From LSUCC0057 sp042091915 (GTDB lineage Bacteria > Pseudomonadota > Gammaproteobacteria > Pseudomonadales > Porticoccaceae), in assembly GCA_042091915.1 (NCBI GenBank), contig JBELGO010000005.1:1-39673 (forward strand): a stretch of DNA of 39,673 nucleotides, in the 5' to 3' direction. The notes under the pieces are model-generated. The model was given only the letters and a program-made list of their open reading frames with translations, did not search any database and was not told where the DNA came from. The stretch's first letter is position 1; each line of letters begins with the position of its first letter. The translations under genes were made by a program, and so were the position numbers. Positions 1-7,632 of this stretch are shown piece by piece.

Positions 1-126
1 AGCATCAAACGCGCGAAAGTCTTCGCATCTGGCGAAGTGACTAAAGCAGTTACTTTAGTCGGTGTTGGTGCAACTGCTGGTGCCCGCGCTGCTATTGAAG
101 CAGCCGGCGGCAAGGTTGAAGGTTAA
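1..126 (+). CDS. rplO: 50S ribosomal protein L15, C-terminal fragment (5' end outside window)
   Basis: The frame is open from base 1 and ends at TAA 124-126, giving the last 41 residues of L15, from SIKRAKVFASGEV to GGKVEG. The A/G-rich tail and the position directly before secY match the spc operon order rplO-secY-rpmJ. L15 is a late-assembling large-subunit protein that contacts 23S rRNA. Only the C-terminus is visible, so length and start cannot be judged. Nine bases separate its stop from the secY start, so translation is probably coupled. Confidence 0.93.
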   Translation, partial: SIKRAKVFASGEVTKAVTLVGVGATAGARAAIEAAGGKVEG

Positions 127-135
127 GTAAAGCTA

Positions 136-1455
136 ATGGCGACTCCTGCGGGCATGCCTAACGGCGGATCAAAAGGTTTAGGCGAGCTGTGGGCTCGCCT
201 TCGCTTTTTGTTCTTGGCGATTATTGTCTACCGTCTCGGTACGCATATTCCTGTCCCAGGTTTTGATCCCGATCGCTTGGCAGATCTCTTCACCCAAAAT
301 CAGGGTACATTCCTGGGCATGTTTAACATGTTCTCAGGCGGTGCTTTGGAGCGTATGAGTATTCTCGCGCTGGGGATCATGCCCTATATCTCTGCTTCTA
401 TTATCATGCAGCTGCTCTCGGCCAGTGTGCCGGCTCTCGAGCAGTTGAAGAAAGAGGGTGATGCCGGTCGCAGGAAGATCAACCAGTACACGCGCTACGG
501 TGCAGTTGTGCTAGCTTTGGTGCAAGGTACCGCGATGGCAGTGGGTTTTGCCTCGCAGGGTTTGGCCTACGAAGTAAATACAATGTTTTACCTGGTCGCC
601 ATCGGTTCTTTGGTGGCTGGCGCTATATTTATGATGTGGCTGGGTGAGCAGATTACCGAGCGCGGTATCGGCAACGGTATCTCGATGCTGATATTTGCAG
701 GGATTGTTGCAGGTATTCCCAGCGCCATCGCTCAGGCCTTAGAGTCAGCTCGCCAAGGTGATCTCAACCCGCTGACACTAGTTATAGTTTTGTTGATCGC
801 CATTGCAGTGGTCTATTTTGTAGTGACTATCGAGCGTGGTCAGCGCCGTTTGACAGTCAATTACGCGCAACGTCAGGGGCGTCAAGCATACAACGCACAG
901 ACCTCTCACTTACCGCTCAAAGTGAATATGGCCGGTGTAATCCCCGCTATTTTTGCCAGTAGTTTGTTGATGTTCCCGAGCTCTTTGAGCAGCTGGTTTG
1001 GTCAAGGTGCCAACGCACCGGCTTGGTTGCAAGATCTATCGTTGTTAATTGGCCCAGGTCAGCCTCTGTATATCTTGTTGTTCTCGGCTTTAATTATATT
1101 TTTCTGCTTCTTCTACACGGCATTGATGTACAACCCGAAAGAAGTCGCGGATAACCTGAAACGTGGCGGTGCTTTTTTGCCCGGTATCCGCCCTGGTGAG
1201 CACACTGCTAAGTACATTGACAGTGTTACCACCCGTTTGACATTGATAGGAAGTATTTATATTACCTTGATCTGTCTATTACCGATGGTGCTCAACGTGC
1301 AGTTCAATGTCCCCTTCTACCTCGGTGGAACGTCGATGTTGATTGCAGTAGTGGTGACCATGGACTTTATGGCCCAGGTGCAATCGCACTTGATGTCTCA
1401 GCAGTATGACTCGCTGATGAAGAAGGCCAACTTAAAAAATGTTGGCCGTAAATAG
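136..1455 (+). CDS. secY: Protein translocase subunit SecY
   Basis: This encodes the channel subunit of the SecYEG translocon in the inner membrane, which passes unfolded preproteins to the periplasm or into the bilayer. The 439-residue product is close to the usual ~440. It contains ten hydrophobic segments, the family sequence RLGTHIPVPGFDP near residues 33-45, the GGALERMSILALGIMPYI segment of TM2, and the cytosolic loop motif EQITERGIGNGISMLIF. The C-terminal stretch MYNPKEVADNLKRGGAFLPG is characteristic. The ATG at 136 follows the rplO stop closely. The Shine-Dalgarno is weak, which fits coupling to rplO. Nothing is unusual in the sequence. Confidence 0.97.
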   Translation: MATPAGMPNGGSKGLGELWARLRFLFLAIIVYRLGTHIPVPGFDPDRLADLFTQNQGTFLGMFNMFSGGALERMSILALGIMPYISASIIMQLLSASVPALEQLKKEGDAGRRKINQYTRYGAVVLALVQGTAMAVGFASQGLAYEVNTMFYLVAIGSLVAGAIFMMWLGEQITERGIGNGISMLIFAGIVAGIPSAIAQALESARQGDLNPLTLVIVLLIAIAVVYFVVTIERGQRRLTVNYAQRQGRQAYNAQTSHLPLKVNMAGVIPAIFASSLLMFPSSLSSWFGQGANAPAWLQDLSLLIGPGQPLYILLFSALIIFFCFFYTALMYNPKEVADNLKRGGAFLPGIRPGEHTAKYIDSVTTRLTLIGSIYITLICLLPMVLNVQFNVPFYLGGTSMLIAVVVTMDFMAQVQSHLMSQQYDSLMKKANLKNVGRK

Positions 1456-1485
1456 TAAGTTTGGCCCCTTAGAGAGAGGTTTGCG

Positions 1486-1602
1486 ATGAAAGTACGTGCA
1501 TCCGTTAAGAAGATGTGTCGGAACTGTAAGGTTATCCGTCGCAATGGTTCGGTTCGAGTGATTTGTAGTGTCGAACCGCGTCATAAGCAACGCCAGGGAT
1601 AA
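1486..1602 (+). CDS. rpmJ: 50S ribosomal protein L36 (zinc-binding form)
   Basis: This 38-residue protein begins MKVRASVKKMCRNCKVIRR. It is the smallest large-subunit protein and stabilises 23S rRNA helices. The four zinc ligands are all present: Cys11, Cys14, Cys27 and His33, so it is the C+ (zinc-containing) paralogue and not the zinc-independent one. It starts with ATG after a good GAGAGAGG Shine-Dalgarno, 30 bases after secY, the usual end of the spc operon in gammaproteobacteria. Confidence 0.95.
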   Translation: MKVRASVKKMCRNCKVIRRNGSVRVICSVEPRHKQRQG

Positions 1603-1711
1603 TCTGGTTGATTTTTTGACCATCTGCCAGTATTCTACCGCGCCTTTTTGCAGTCTATGCTGCAAGCGCCTAAGAGCTGGGTTAATTAAGTAAGAGAGTG
1701 GAGTAACGCGA
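1603..1711 (+). promoter_or_regulatory. Candidate alpha-operon promoter and rpsM leader
   Basis: This 109-bp gap separates rpmJ from rpsM. A sigma70-like pair is visible: TTGATT (1608-1613), a 17-bp spacer, then TATTCT (1631-1636). Downstream is a perfect 6-bp stem, TTGCAG (1648-1653) with CTGCAA (1660-1665), around a 6-base loop, followed by an A/G-rich stretch up to the rpsM ATG. In E. coli, S4 (rpsD) represses its own operon by binding a pseudoknot in exactly this leader. The position and hairpin suggest an equivalent, but I cannot verify a pseudoknot by eye. Confidence 0.4.
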
Positions 1712-2068
1712 ATGGCCCGTATTGCCGGTGTCAATATTCCCGATAACAAACACGCCGTCATTTCTTTGACATACGTGTTCGGTATCGGTCGACCGACTGC
1801 TAAGAAGCTGTGTGCCGATTTAGGTATTGCAGAGACAACTAAGATTTCAGATCTCACCGAATCTGAGCTGGACAACGTGCGTAATGCCGTTGGTGAGCTC
1901 TCGGTTGAGGGTGATTTGCGCCGTGAAGTGAGCATGAGCATTAAGCGTCTGATGGACCTCGGTTGTTTCCGTGGCATTCGTCACCGTCGCAATTTGCCGC
2001 TCCGCGGTCAGCGTACCAAGACTAACGCACGCACCCGTAAAGGGCCGCGTCGTCCCATTAAAAAGTAA
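1712..2068 (+). CDS. rpsM: 30S ribosomal protein S13
   Basis: S13 sits in the head of the small subunit and forms inter-subunit bridges with L5 and 23S rRNA. The product is 118 residues, the normal length. It begins MARIAGVNIPDNKHAVISL, has the GIGRPTAKKLCADLGI helix-hairpin-helix segment near residues 25-40, and ends with the basic tail RTKTNARTRKGPRRPIKK that reaches tRNA. It is first in the alpha operon. The ATG at 1712 follows GAGAGTGGAG. The next gene, rpsK, begins 18 bases after its stop. Confidence 0.97.
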   Translation: MARIAGVNIPDNKHAVISLTYVFGIGRPTAKKLCADLGIAETTKISDLTESELDNVRNAVGELSVEGDLRREVSMSIKRLMDLGCFRGIRHRRNLPLRGQRTKTNARTRKGPRRPIKK

Positions 2069-2086
2069 TCCGAGGAACGGTTTGCA

Positions 2087-2479
2087 ATGGCTAAAGCAAC
2101 TAGCAAAACCACCCGTAAAAAGGTCAAGAAAAGCGTTGTTGATGGCGTAGCACATATCTACGCATCATTTAACAACACCATCGTCACTATCACCGATCGT
2201 CAAGGCAACGCCTTGTCTTGGGCGACTGCTGGTGGTTCTGGTTTCCGTGGTTCGCGTAAGAGCACGCCCTTTGCCGCACAGGTTGCAGCAGAGCGCGCTG
2301 GAGAAGCGGCTAAAGAATACGGTCTCAAGAATCTCGATGTTCAAGTAAAAGGCCCCGGGCCTGGCCGTGAATCTGCCGTCCGTGCACTTAACAATGCCGG
2401 CTACAAGATCACTAACATCACCGATGTTACGCCTATCCCACACAACGGCTGCCGTCCGCCGAAAAAACGTCGCGTATAA
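2087..2479 (+). CDS. rpsK: 30S ribosomal protein S11
   Basis: S11 lies on the platform of the 30S subunit near the E site and binds 16S rRNA. The 130-residue product has the typical HIYASFNNTIVTITDRQGN core, the GFRGSRKSTPFAAQ stretch, and the highly conserved end PIPHNGCRPPKKRRV. The isoaspartate-prone Asn-Gly of this family is seen in HNGCRPPK. It is preceded by GAGGAACGG and lies between rpsM and rpsD as expected. Confidence 0.97.
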   Translation: MAKATSKTTRKKVKKSVVDGVAHIYASFNNTIVTITDRQGNALSWATAGGSGFRGSRKSTPFAAQVAAERAGEAAKEYGLKNLDVQVKGPGPGRESAVRALNNAGYKITNITDVTPIPHNGCRPPKKRRV

Positions 2480-2503
2480 GCGCCGCAAGAAGAGAGTTAT
2501 AGC

Positions 2504-3124
2504 ATGGCTAGATATCTAGGACCCACTTGTAAACTGTCACGCCGCGAAGGTACTGACTTGTTCCTAAAGAGCGGCGTTCGCCCTCTGGAGAGCAAATGTC
2601 GCGCTGAGAGCGCACCTGGTCAACATGGCCAGCGTCGCGGTCGTCTGTCTGATTACGGCGTTCAGTTGCGTGAAAAGCAGAAAGTTCGCCGTATCTACGG
2701 TGTGCTTGAGAAGCAGTTCCGCAACTACTACAAAGAGGCTGCGCGTATAAAAGGCAATACAGGTGAAAACCTGCTGACCCTGCTTGAGCGTCGTTTAGAT
2801 AACGTTGTCTATCGTATGGGTTTTGGTTCTACCCGTGCCGAATGTCGTCAACTTGTCGCGCACAATTCGATCATGGTCAACGGTCAGAAAGTTAATATCC
2901 CCTCTTATCGCGTAGCGGAAGGTGATGTAGTTTCTATCCGTGAACGCTCTAAAAAGCAACTGCGTGTTGCTACTGCTCTGCAGCTTGCTGCCCAGCGCGG
3001 TGATTCGGAGTGGGTATCGGTAGACAGCAACAAGATGGAAGGTACATTTGTGCGCTTCCCTGACCGTTCTGATCTGCCAGCCGAGATCAACGAAAACCTG
3101 ATCATTGAGCTTTACTCTAAGTAA
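2504..3124 (+). CDS. rpsD: 30S ribosomal protein S4
   Basis: S4 is a primary 16S rRNA binder that nucleates 30S assembly, contributes to decoding fidelity, and in E. coli is the translational repressor of the alpha operon. The product has 206 residues, the same as E. coli. It starts MARYLGPTCKLSRREGTDLF, contains the APGQHGQRRGRLSDYG element, and has an S4 RNA-binding domain at about residues 96-158 (RRLDNVVYRMGFGSTRAECRQ). It ends with the usual IIELYSK. It follows rpsK by 24 bases. Confidence 0.97.
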   Translation: MARYLGPTCKLSRREGTDLFLKSGVRPLESKCRAESAPGQHGQRRGRLSDYGVQLREKQKVRRIYGVLEKQFRNYYKEAARIKGNTGENLLTLLERRLDNVVYRMGFGSTRAECRQLVAHNSIMVNGQKVNIPSYRVAEGDVVSIRERSKKQLRVATALQLAAQRGDSEWVSVDSNKMEGTFVRFPDRSDLPAEINENLIIELYSK

Positions 3125-3153
3125 TTGCTGACAAAGCTTCACAGGGAAAAACT

Positions 3154-4146
3154 ATGAATTCTGTCAATGAATTGTTAACGCCGAAGAATATCGACGTAGT
3201 GAGCTACGACGGTAACCACGCCAAGGTGGTTTTAGAGCCTTTTGAGCGCGGTTTCGGTCACACTCTGGGTAATGCCCTGCGCCGTATTCTGCTCTCCTCC
3301 ATGTCTGGCGCTGCCGTCACAGAAGTTGAGATCGATGGTGTCGAACACGAATACAGCAGTATTGAGGGTGTTCAGGAAGATGTGATGAGCATTCTTCTCA
3401 ACCTCAAAGGTGTAGCCATGGTAATGGAGGGTAGCGAAGATACTACTCTGTCCATTAATGTTAAGGGCCCTTGTACAGTGACTGCGGGTGATATCCAAGT
3501 AGACAACCACGTCGAGGTGATCAACCCTGACCATGTCATTGCTACCATTTCCGGCAAAGCTGAGTTCAATGCGCGTTTGCGCGTTGAGTCAGGCCGCGGT
3601 TATCAGCCAGCTGATGCGCGCGTTACTGAAGAAGAGACTCGTTCCATCGGTCGCTTGCAGTTAGACGCTACCTTCAGCCCGGTATACCGTGTTGCCTACA
3701 GCGTCGAGAGCGCTCGCGTAGAGAACCGCACCGACCTGGACAAGCTGGTTCTAGAAATCGAAACCAACGGTACAATTGATCCTGAAGAAGCTATTCGTCG
3801 CTCTGCGACAATCCTTCAGCAACAGTTGGCAGCATTCGTTAATCTGCAAGGCGAAGCAGCCGCCGAGCCCGAAGCCAAAGAAGAGCAGATTGACCCGATT
3901 CTGCTGCGCCCTGTCGACGATCTCGAGTTGACTGTGCGTTCAGCGAACTGCCTCAAAGCAGAAAGCATTTACTATATTGGTGATCTGATCCAGCGCACCG
4001 AAGTTGAGCTGCTTAAAACCCCTAACTTGGGTAAAAAGTCGCTTACAGAGATCAAAGATGTGCTCGCGTCGCGAGGTCTTTCACTGGGCATGCGCCTTGA
4101 GAACTGGCCACCAGCTAGCCTCAAAACTGAACGTGAGATGGCATAA
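3154..4146 (+). CDS. rpoA: DNA-directed RNA polymerase subunit alpha
   Basis: The alpha subunit dimerises to scaffold RNA polymerase, and its C-terminal domain contacts UP elements and activators. The 330-residue product has an N-terminal domain (about 1-232) with FERGFGHTLGNALRRILLSS, a linker rich in Glu/Ala (about 233-248), and a C-terminal domain (about 250-325) with the helix-hairpin-helix TPNLGKKSLTEIKDVLASRGL. Length and domain order are standard. ATG at 3154 follows CAGGGAAA. It lies between rpsD and rplQ in the alpha operon. Confidence 0.98.
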   Translation: MNSVNELLTPKNIDVVSYDGNHAKVVLEPFERGFGHTLGNALRRILLSSMSGAAVTEVEIDGVEHEYSSIEGVQEDVMSILLNLKGVAMVMEGSEDTTLSINVKGPCTVTAGDIQVDNHVEVINPDHVIATISGKAEFNARLRVESGRGYQPADARVTEEETRSIGRLQLDATFSPVYRVAYSVESARVENRTDLDKLVLEIETNGTIDPEEAIRRSATILQQQLAAFVNLQGEAAAEPEAKEEQIDPILLRPVDDLELTVRSANCLKAESIYYIGDLIQRTEVELLKTPNLGKKSLTEIKDVLASRGLSLGMRLENWPPASLKTEREMA

Positions 4147-4196
4147 GCCGCTCTATTAATCCTTGCTGAGAAAGCAACGAACGAAGGAAGATTATC

Positions 4197-4577
4197 ATGC
4201 GTCATCGCTATAGTGGCCGCAAACTCAACCGCACTGGCTCACACCGTCGTGCTATGTTCCGCAATATGACTGTCTCACTGCTTGAGCACGAGTTGGTAAA
4301 AACTACTCTGCCAAAAGCAAAAGAGCTGCGTGGTTACGCTGAGCCTATCATCACTTTGGGTAAAGAAGATTCAGTAGCTAACCGTCGTCTGGCTTTCAGC
4401 CGTCTGCGCAGCAAGTCGGTTGTCGGCAAGCTGTTCAATGAGCTCGGCCCACGTTATCAAGAACGCCCGGGTGGCTATCTGCGTATTCTCAAATGTGGCA
4501 ATCGTGCGGGTGATAACGCTCCGATGGCCTACGTTGAGTTAGTGGATCGCCCTCAAGTCGCTGCTGAAGACGAGTAA
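4197..4577 (+). CDS. rplQ: 50S ribosomal protein L17
   Basis: L17 lies near the polypeptide exit region of the large subunit. The 126-residue product starts MRHRYSGRKLNRTGSHRRAM, the family signature, and continues with RNMTVSLLEHELVKTTLPKAKELR. It ends with an acidic tail, QVAAEDE. ATG at 4197 follows a good GAAGGAAGA. It is the last gene of the alpha operon and is directly followed by a strong terminator. Confidence 0.97.
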   Translation: MRHRYSGRKLNRTGSHRRAMFRNMTVSLLEHELVKTTLPKAKELRGYAEPIITLGKEDSVANRRLAFSRLRSKSVVGKLFNELGPRYQERPGGYLRILKCGNRAGDNAPMAYVELVDRPQVAAEDE

Positions 4578-4586
4578 TTTTCAGTC

Positions 4587-4624
4587 GGCGAAAAAAACCG
4601 GGCAGCGCCCGGTTTTTTTTCGCC
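4587..4624. terminator. Bidirectional rho-independent terminator between rplQ and apaH
   Basis: A perfect GC stem, CCGGGC (4598-4603) with GCCCGG (4607-4612), has a 3-base AGC loop and is flanked by A7 on one side and T8 on the other. The match extends outward to GGCG (4587-4590) and CGCC (4621-4624). Because A and T runs flank both sides it can end transcription of the alpha operon on + and of apaH on -. Confidence 0.93.
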
Positions 4625-4635
4625 CGTGAAAAGTT

Positions 4636-5445
4636 TCATCGGCCCAGTCTATTGACCGCGCTGCGTTCGAGCGTTGCGAGGTTGAGTAGAGTCAGCTGTT
4701 TGCCCCAGGCGCATCCAGTGTCTAAAGCGTGTAGATTTGGACCGCAGTAGCGTCCTTCTAATGCGGCCCAGTGGCCAAAGATGATCGACTTATCGGCCAT
4801 TTTTCTGCGCGGTGCGTCGTACCAAGGTAATGTTCCCTGGGGCGGCGAACCGGGAGCCCCTTTAGCCGAGAGTTGCAATGCGCCTCGCTTGGTGATGAAA
4901 CGCATTCGGGTGAGATAGTTTGTGATCACTCGCAGGCGCTCGACCCCTCGAAGTTTTTCACTCCACATCGCAGGATGGTTGCCGTACATTGCTGCCAAAT
5001 AACCGTCACAGTCATCACTAGCCAGCGTTTTTGACACCTCTGTAGCCAGACGCAAGGTTTTACTCCGGCCCCAGAACGGGGGTACTCCGGCATGGACCAG
5101 TAGGTGTTGTTCTACACGCATTGCCAGTGGCCTGCTCCGCAACCAATTGATGAGCAATTCGCAGTCAGGTGCTTTAAGTATCTCGCTTAGCGTATCTTTT
5201 TTAGAAGGTTTGGCGTGGCCGCGTGCGATGGCAATTAAATGCAGATCATGATTGCCCAGAACGGTGGCAAAGCTGTCGCCTAGCTCACGACAAAAGCGCA
5301 ATATCTCAAGCGATTGTGGTCCCCGGTTGACTAGATCGCCGACCGCCAACAAGCGATCGCTGCGGCTATCAAAGCTGACGCTTTCTAGCAGTAGTTGTAG
5401 CTCGTCATAGCAGCCTTGTATATCGCCAACGACGTAATCGACCAT
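4636..5445 (-). CDS. apaH: Symmetrical bis(5'-nucleosyl)-tetraphosphatase (Ap4A hydrolase)
   Basis: ApaH hydrolyses diadenosine tetraphosphate symmetrically to two ADP in the cytoplasm and limits Ap4A during stress. The 269-residue protein has the calcineurin-like metallophosphoesterase motifs in order: GDIQGCYDEL (about 7-16), GDLVNRGPQS (about 36-45), GNHD (about 64-67) and HAGV. Asp and His residues of these motifs bind two metals. It is the last gene of the lptD-surA-pdxA-rsmA-apaG-apaH cluster, one base after the apaG stop. It runs into the shared terminator with rplQ. Confidence 0.96.
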   Translation of the reverse strand: MVDYVVGDIQGCYDELQLLLESVSFDSRSDRLLAVGDLVNRGPQSLEILRFCRELGDSFATVLGNHDLHLIAIARGHAKPSKKDTLSEILKAPDCELLINWLRSRPLAMRVEQHLLVHAGVPPFWGRSKTLRLATEVSKTLASDDCDGYLAAMYGNHPAMWSEKLRGVERLRVITNYLTRMRFITKRGALQLSAKGAPGSPPQGTLPWYDAPRRKMADKSIIFGHWAALEGRYCGPNLHALDTGCAWGKQLTLLNLATLERSAVNRLGR

Positions 5446-5446
5446 A

Positions 5447-5842
5447 TCAATTGACTTGGTGCGGGGTGGCGAGAAGGAACGGCTTTATCTCAGCTTCGAA
5501 GCTCGCTCCGTCACTGTCTACCAACTGATAACTACCCTGCATAGTACCGATTGGAGTGTCTATAACAGCGCCGCTGGTATAGGTGTAGCTCGCCCCTGGG
5601 GCAATGAAAGGTTGTTCACCGACAACCCCGACACCAGAGACCTCGCGCTGGCGCTGGTTGCTATCGATGATAAGCCAGTGACGGCTGAGTAGCTGGACAG
5701 CTTTGTCGCGATGGTTGGTGACGGTGATGCGGTAGGCAAAGGCGTAGTTATCGCTCTCTGGCTCAGATTGCGCTTGCAAATATTCTACTTCCACGTCAAC
5801 GTCGATACGCGGGTCCGTGGTTGTTTTATCTGTCTGTGTCAT
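5447..5842 (-). CDS. apaG: ApaG protein (Co2+/Mg2+ efflux-associated, ApaG domain)
   Basis: ApaG is a small fibronectin-III-like beta-sandwich protein of uncertain biochemical role, linked genetically to cobalt resistance and encoded with apaH. The 131-residue product has the family core YAFAYRITVTNHRDKAVQLL, then SRHWLIIDSNQRQREVSGVG and VGEQPFIAPGASYTYTSGA. It ends in a short, less conserved tail. The ATG (5842) directly abuts the TGA of rsmA (5843-5845), and its stop is one base from the apaH start, so all three are probably translated from one mRNA. Confidence 0.94.
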   Translation of the reverse strand: MTQTDKTTTDPRIDVDVEVEYLQAQSEPESDNYAFAYRITVTNHRDKAVQLLSRHWLIIDSNQRQREVSGVGVVGEQPFIAPGASYTYTSGAVIDTPIGTMQGSYQLVDSDGASFEAEIKPFLLATPHQVN

Positions 5843-6652
5843 TCACTGTTCGCTCGTCGTTAGCGGCTGTAGTTTTTGCCACTCGCTAATGGTGTTAGCT
5901 ACAGCAACAAACTCTCCGACGCTCAGCTGTTCCGCGCGCCGGTTGAGATCGATAATGTCACCCACCTGTTGTAAACATTCGTTGTATGGGCGCAGTGCGT
6001 TGCGCAAAGTTTTGCGCCTCTGGCCAAAGGCGTGAGCAACGATTTTACCCAGCAGCAGATGATCATAAGCGCGATGGGGCAGTTCAATGTGGGGGGTGAG
6101 TTTGACTACGGCGGACTGGACTTTGGGTGGTGGGCGAAAGGCGCCGGGCGGAACGGCGATCACCGGCATGACGCGACAGTGATACTGAATCATGACTGAC
6201 AATCGGCCGTAAGCTTTTGTGCCGGGCTGAGCGCCGAGGCGATCAACTACCTCTTTTTGAAGCATGAAATGCATATCTGCGATTAACTCGCGATAGTTGA
6301 GCAGATGAAAAAGTAGCGGCGTAGAGATGTTGTAGGGCAAGTTACCCACCAGTCGCAACTTGTGGCCTGGTTTGTAGAACTGCTGATAGTCGGCTTTAAG
6401 GGCATCGCCACTGTAAATATTTAGGGCAGGAAATCGCTGCGTTAAGTAGGCGACTAAATCTCTATCGAGTTCAATAACATGCATGCTAGGACAGGCGGGA
6501 TAGAGATATTCGGTTATGGCTGCCATACCGGGGCCGATCTCAATGAGGTTGTCCTCGGCACCTGGGTTAATGGTTTTGACAATACGCTCTATTATCGAGC
6601 GGTCGACGAGAAAATTTTGCCCAAAGCGTTTGCGCGGCTGATGTTCTGTCAC
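5843..6652 (-). CDS. rsmA: 16S rRNA (adenine1518/1519-N6)-dimethyltransferase
   Basis: RsmA (KsgA) dimethylates two adjacent adenosines in the 3' hairpin of 16S rRNA from SAM during late 30S assembly. The 269-residue product has the entry motif KRFGQNFLVD (about 8-17), the SAM-binding loop EIGPGMAAITE where many homologues have EIGPGLGALT, the acidic ribose-binding HVIELDRDL, and the catalytic LVGNLPYNIS motif. The start is GTG (6652-6650), sharing GTGA with the pdxA stop, which supports coupling. The Gly-Met-Ala-Ala change in motif I is conservative. Confidence 0.96.
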   Translation of the reverse strand: MTEHQPRKRFGQNFLVDRSIIERIVKTINPGAEDNLIEIGPGMAAITEYLYPACPSMHVIELDRDLVAYLTQRFPALNIYSGDALKADYQQFYKPGHKLRLVGNLPYNISTPLLFHLLNYRELIADMHFMLQKEVVDRLGAQPGTKAYGRLSVMIQYHCRVMPVIAVPPGAFRPPPKVQSAVVKLTPHIELPHRAYDHLLLGKIVAHAFGQRRKTLRNALRPYNECLQQVGDIIDLNRRAEQLSVGEFVAVANTISEWQKLQPLTTSEQ

Positions 6653-7632
6653 ATTCTCTCCTGGCTGCTAGCCATCTGGGCTGCAACATCTATTGCGGTA
6701 GTTAAGCTACCTGTATCTGCACTGCCTGTGGCGGCAAGATCCAGTGCGGTACCGTGGTCAACTGAGGTGCGTATGATGGGGAGTCCGAGCGTTATATTCG
6801 CTGCGCGCCCAAAACCCTGGTATTTGAGTACCGGTAGGCCTTGGTCATGATACATCGCCAAGACGGCATCAGCGCGCGCGAGCCACTTTGGAGTAAATAG
6901 CGTATCGGCAGGTAGAGGTCCGATAAGATTGTATCCCTCTGCTTGCAGGCGCCTGATAGCAGGTTCGATTATCTCGATCTCTTCACGCCCTAGATGACCG
7001 GATTCACCGGCGTGTGGGTTCAGGCCAGCAACCAGAATAGTGGGGCTTTCGATACCAAATTTGGATTCTAGATCGGCAGCTAAGATTCTAATGACAGATT
7101 CCAGTAGCGTTGAATCGATACTGTCTGCAACGTGCCGCAGGGGTAGATGCGTGGTCGCAAGTGCTACCCGCAGCGAGTCACTGGCTAGCATCATCACCAC
7201 CTGATCAGTCGCTGTTTTTTCGGCCAGATACTCAGTGTGGCCAGAGAACGGCAGGCCAAATTCATTGATGGTGGATTTTTGCACAGGACCGGTAATCAAT
7301 GCCGCACACTGCTTGTCGGCCACTAAGGCGATGGCGCGATCCAAGCAATCGACAACATAGCCGCCGTTGCGCGGATTAAGCTGCCCGGCCTGTACAGCCA
7401 CTGGACAGGTAATTGGATCAATACAGAGCTCGCTCGGTGCCAGTGGTTCAGGTTTTTTGCGCGCTGCTATTAATTTGAGGGGTAGTCCGAGTTGTTTGGC
7501 GCGCTCAGTCAAGACAGCGGGATCAGCAATGGCTACCAGTTCATGGCGACACCCGTGCTGGACCAGTGAGATTAACAAGTCTGGGCCAATACCCGCGGGC
7601 TCTCCAGGGGTGACAGCAAAGCGCAGGGTCAT
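6649..7632 (-). CDS. pdxA: 4-hydroxythreonine-4-phosphate dehydrogenase
   Basis: PdxA oxidises 4-phosphohydroxy-L-threonine with NAD+ to give the PdxJ substrate for pyridoxal phosphate synthesis. I place the start at ATG 7632, which overlaps the surA stop as ATGA, giving 327 residues. A longer upstream extension of 27 residues lies inside surA and has no family likeness. Motifs visible: VTPGEPAGIGPDL at the N-terminus, SGHTEYLA, NPHAGESGHLG and MYHDQGLPVLKYQGF, which supply the three metal-binding His residues. It sits between surA and rsmA as in E. coli and Pseudomonas. Confidence 0.95.
   Translation of the reverse strand: MTLRFAVTPGEPAGIGPDLLISLVQHGCRHELVAIADPAVLTERAKQLGLPLKLIAARKKPEPLAPSELCIDPITCPVAVQAGQLNPRNGGYVVDCLDRAIALVADKQCAALITGPVQKSTINEFGLPFSGHTEYLAEKTATDQVVMMLASDSLRVALATTHLPLRHVADSIDSTLLESVIRILAADLESKFGIESPTILVAGLNPHAGESGHLGREEIEIIEPAIRRLQAEGYNLIGPLPADTLFTPKWLARADAVLAMYHDQGLPVLKYQGFGRAANITLGLPIIRTSVDHGTALDLAATGSADTGSLTTAIDVAAQMASSQERM

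Noticed and set aside
1432..2155. Long - strand frames opposite secY's end, rpmJ, rpsM and the start of rpsK
   Set aside because: They lie antisense to highly conserved ribosomal genes and have no family likeness or ribosome sites.
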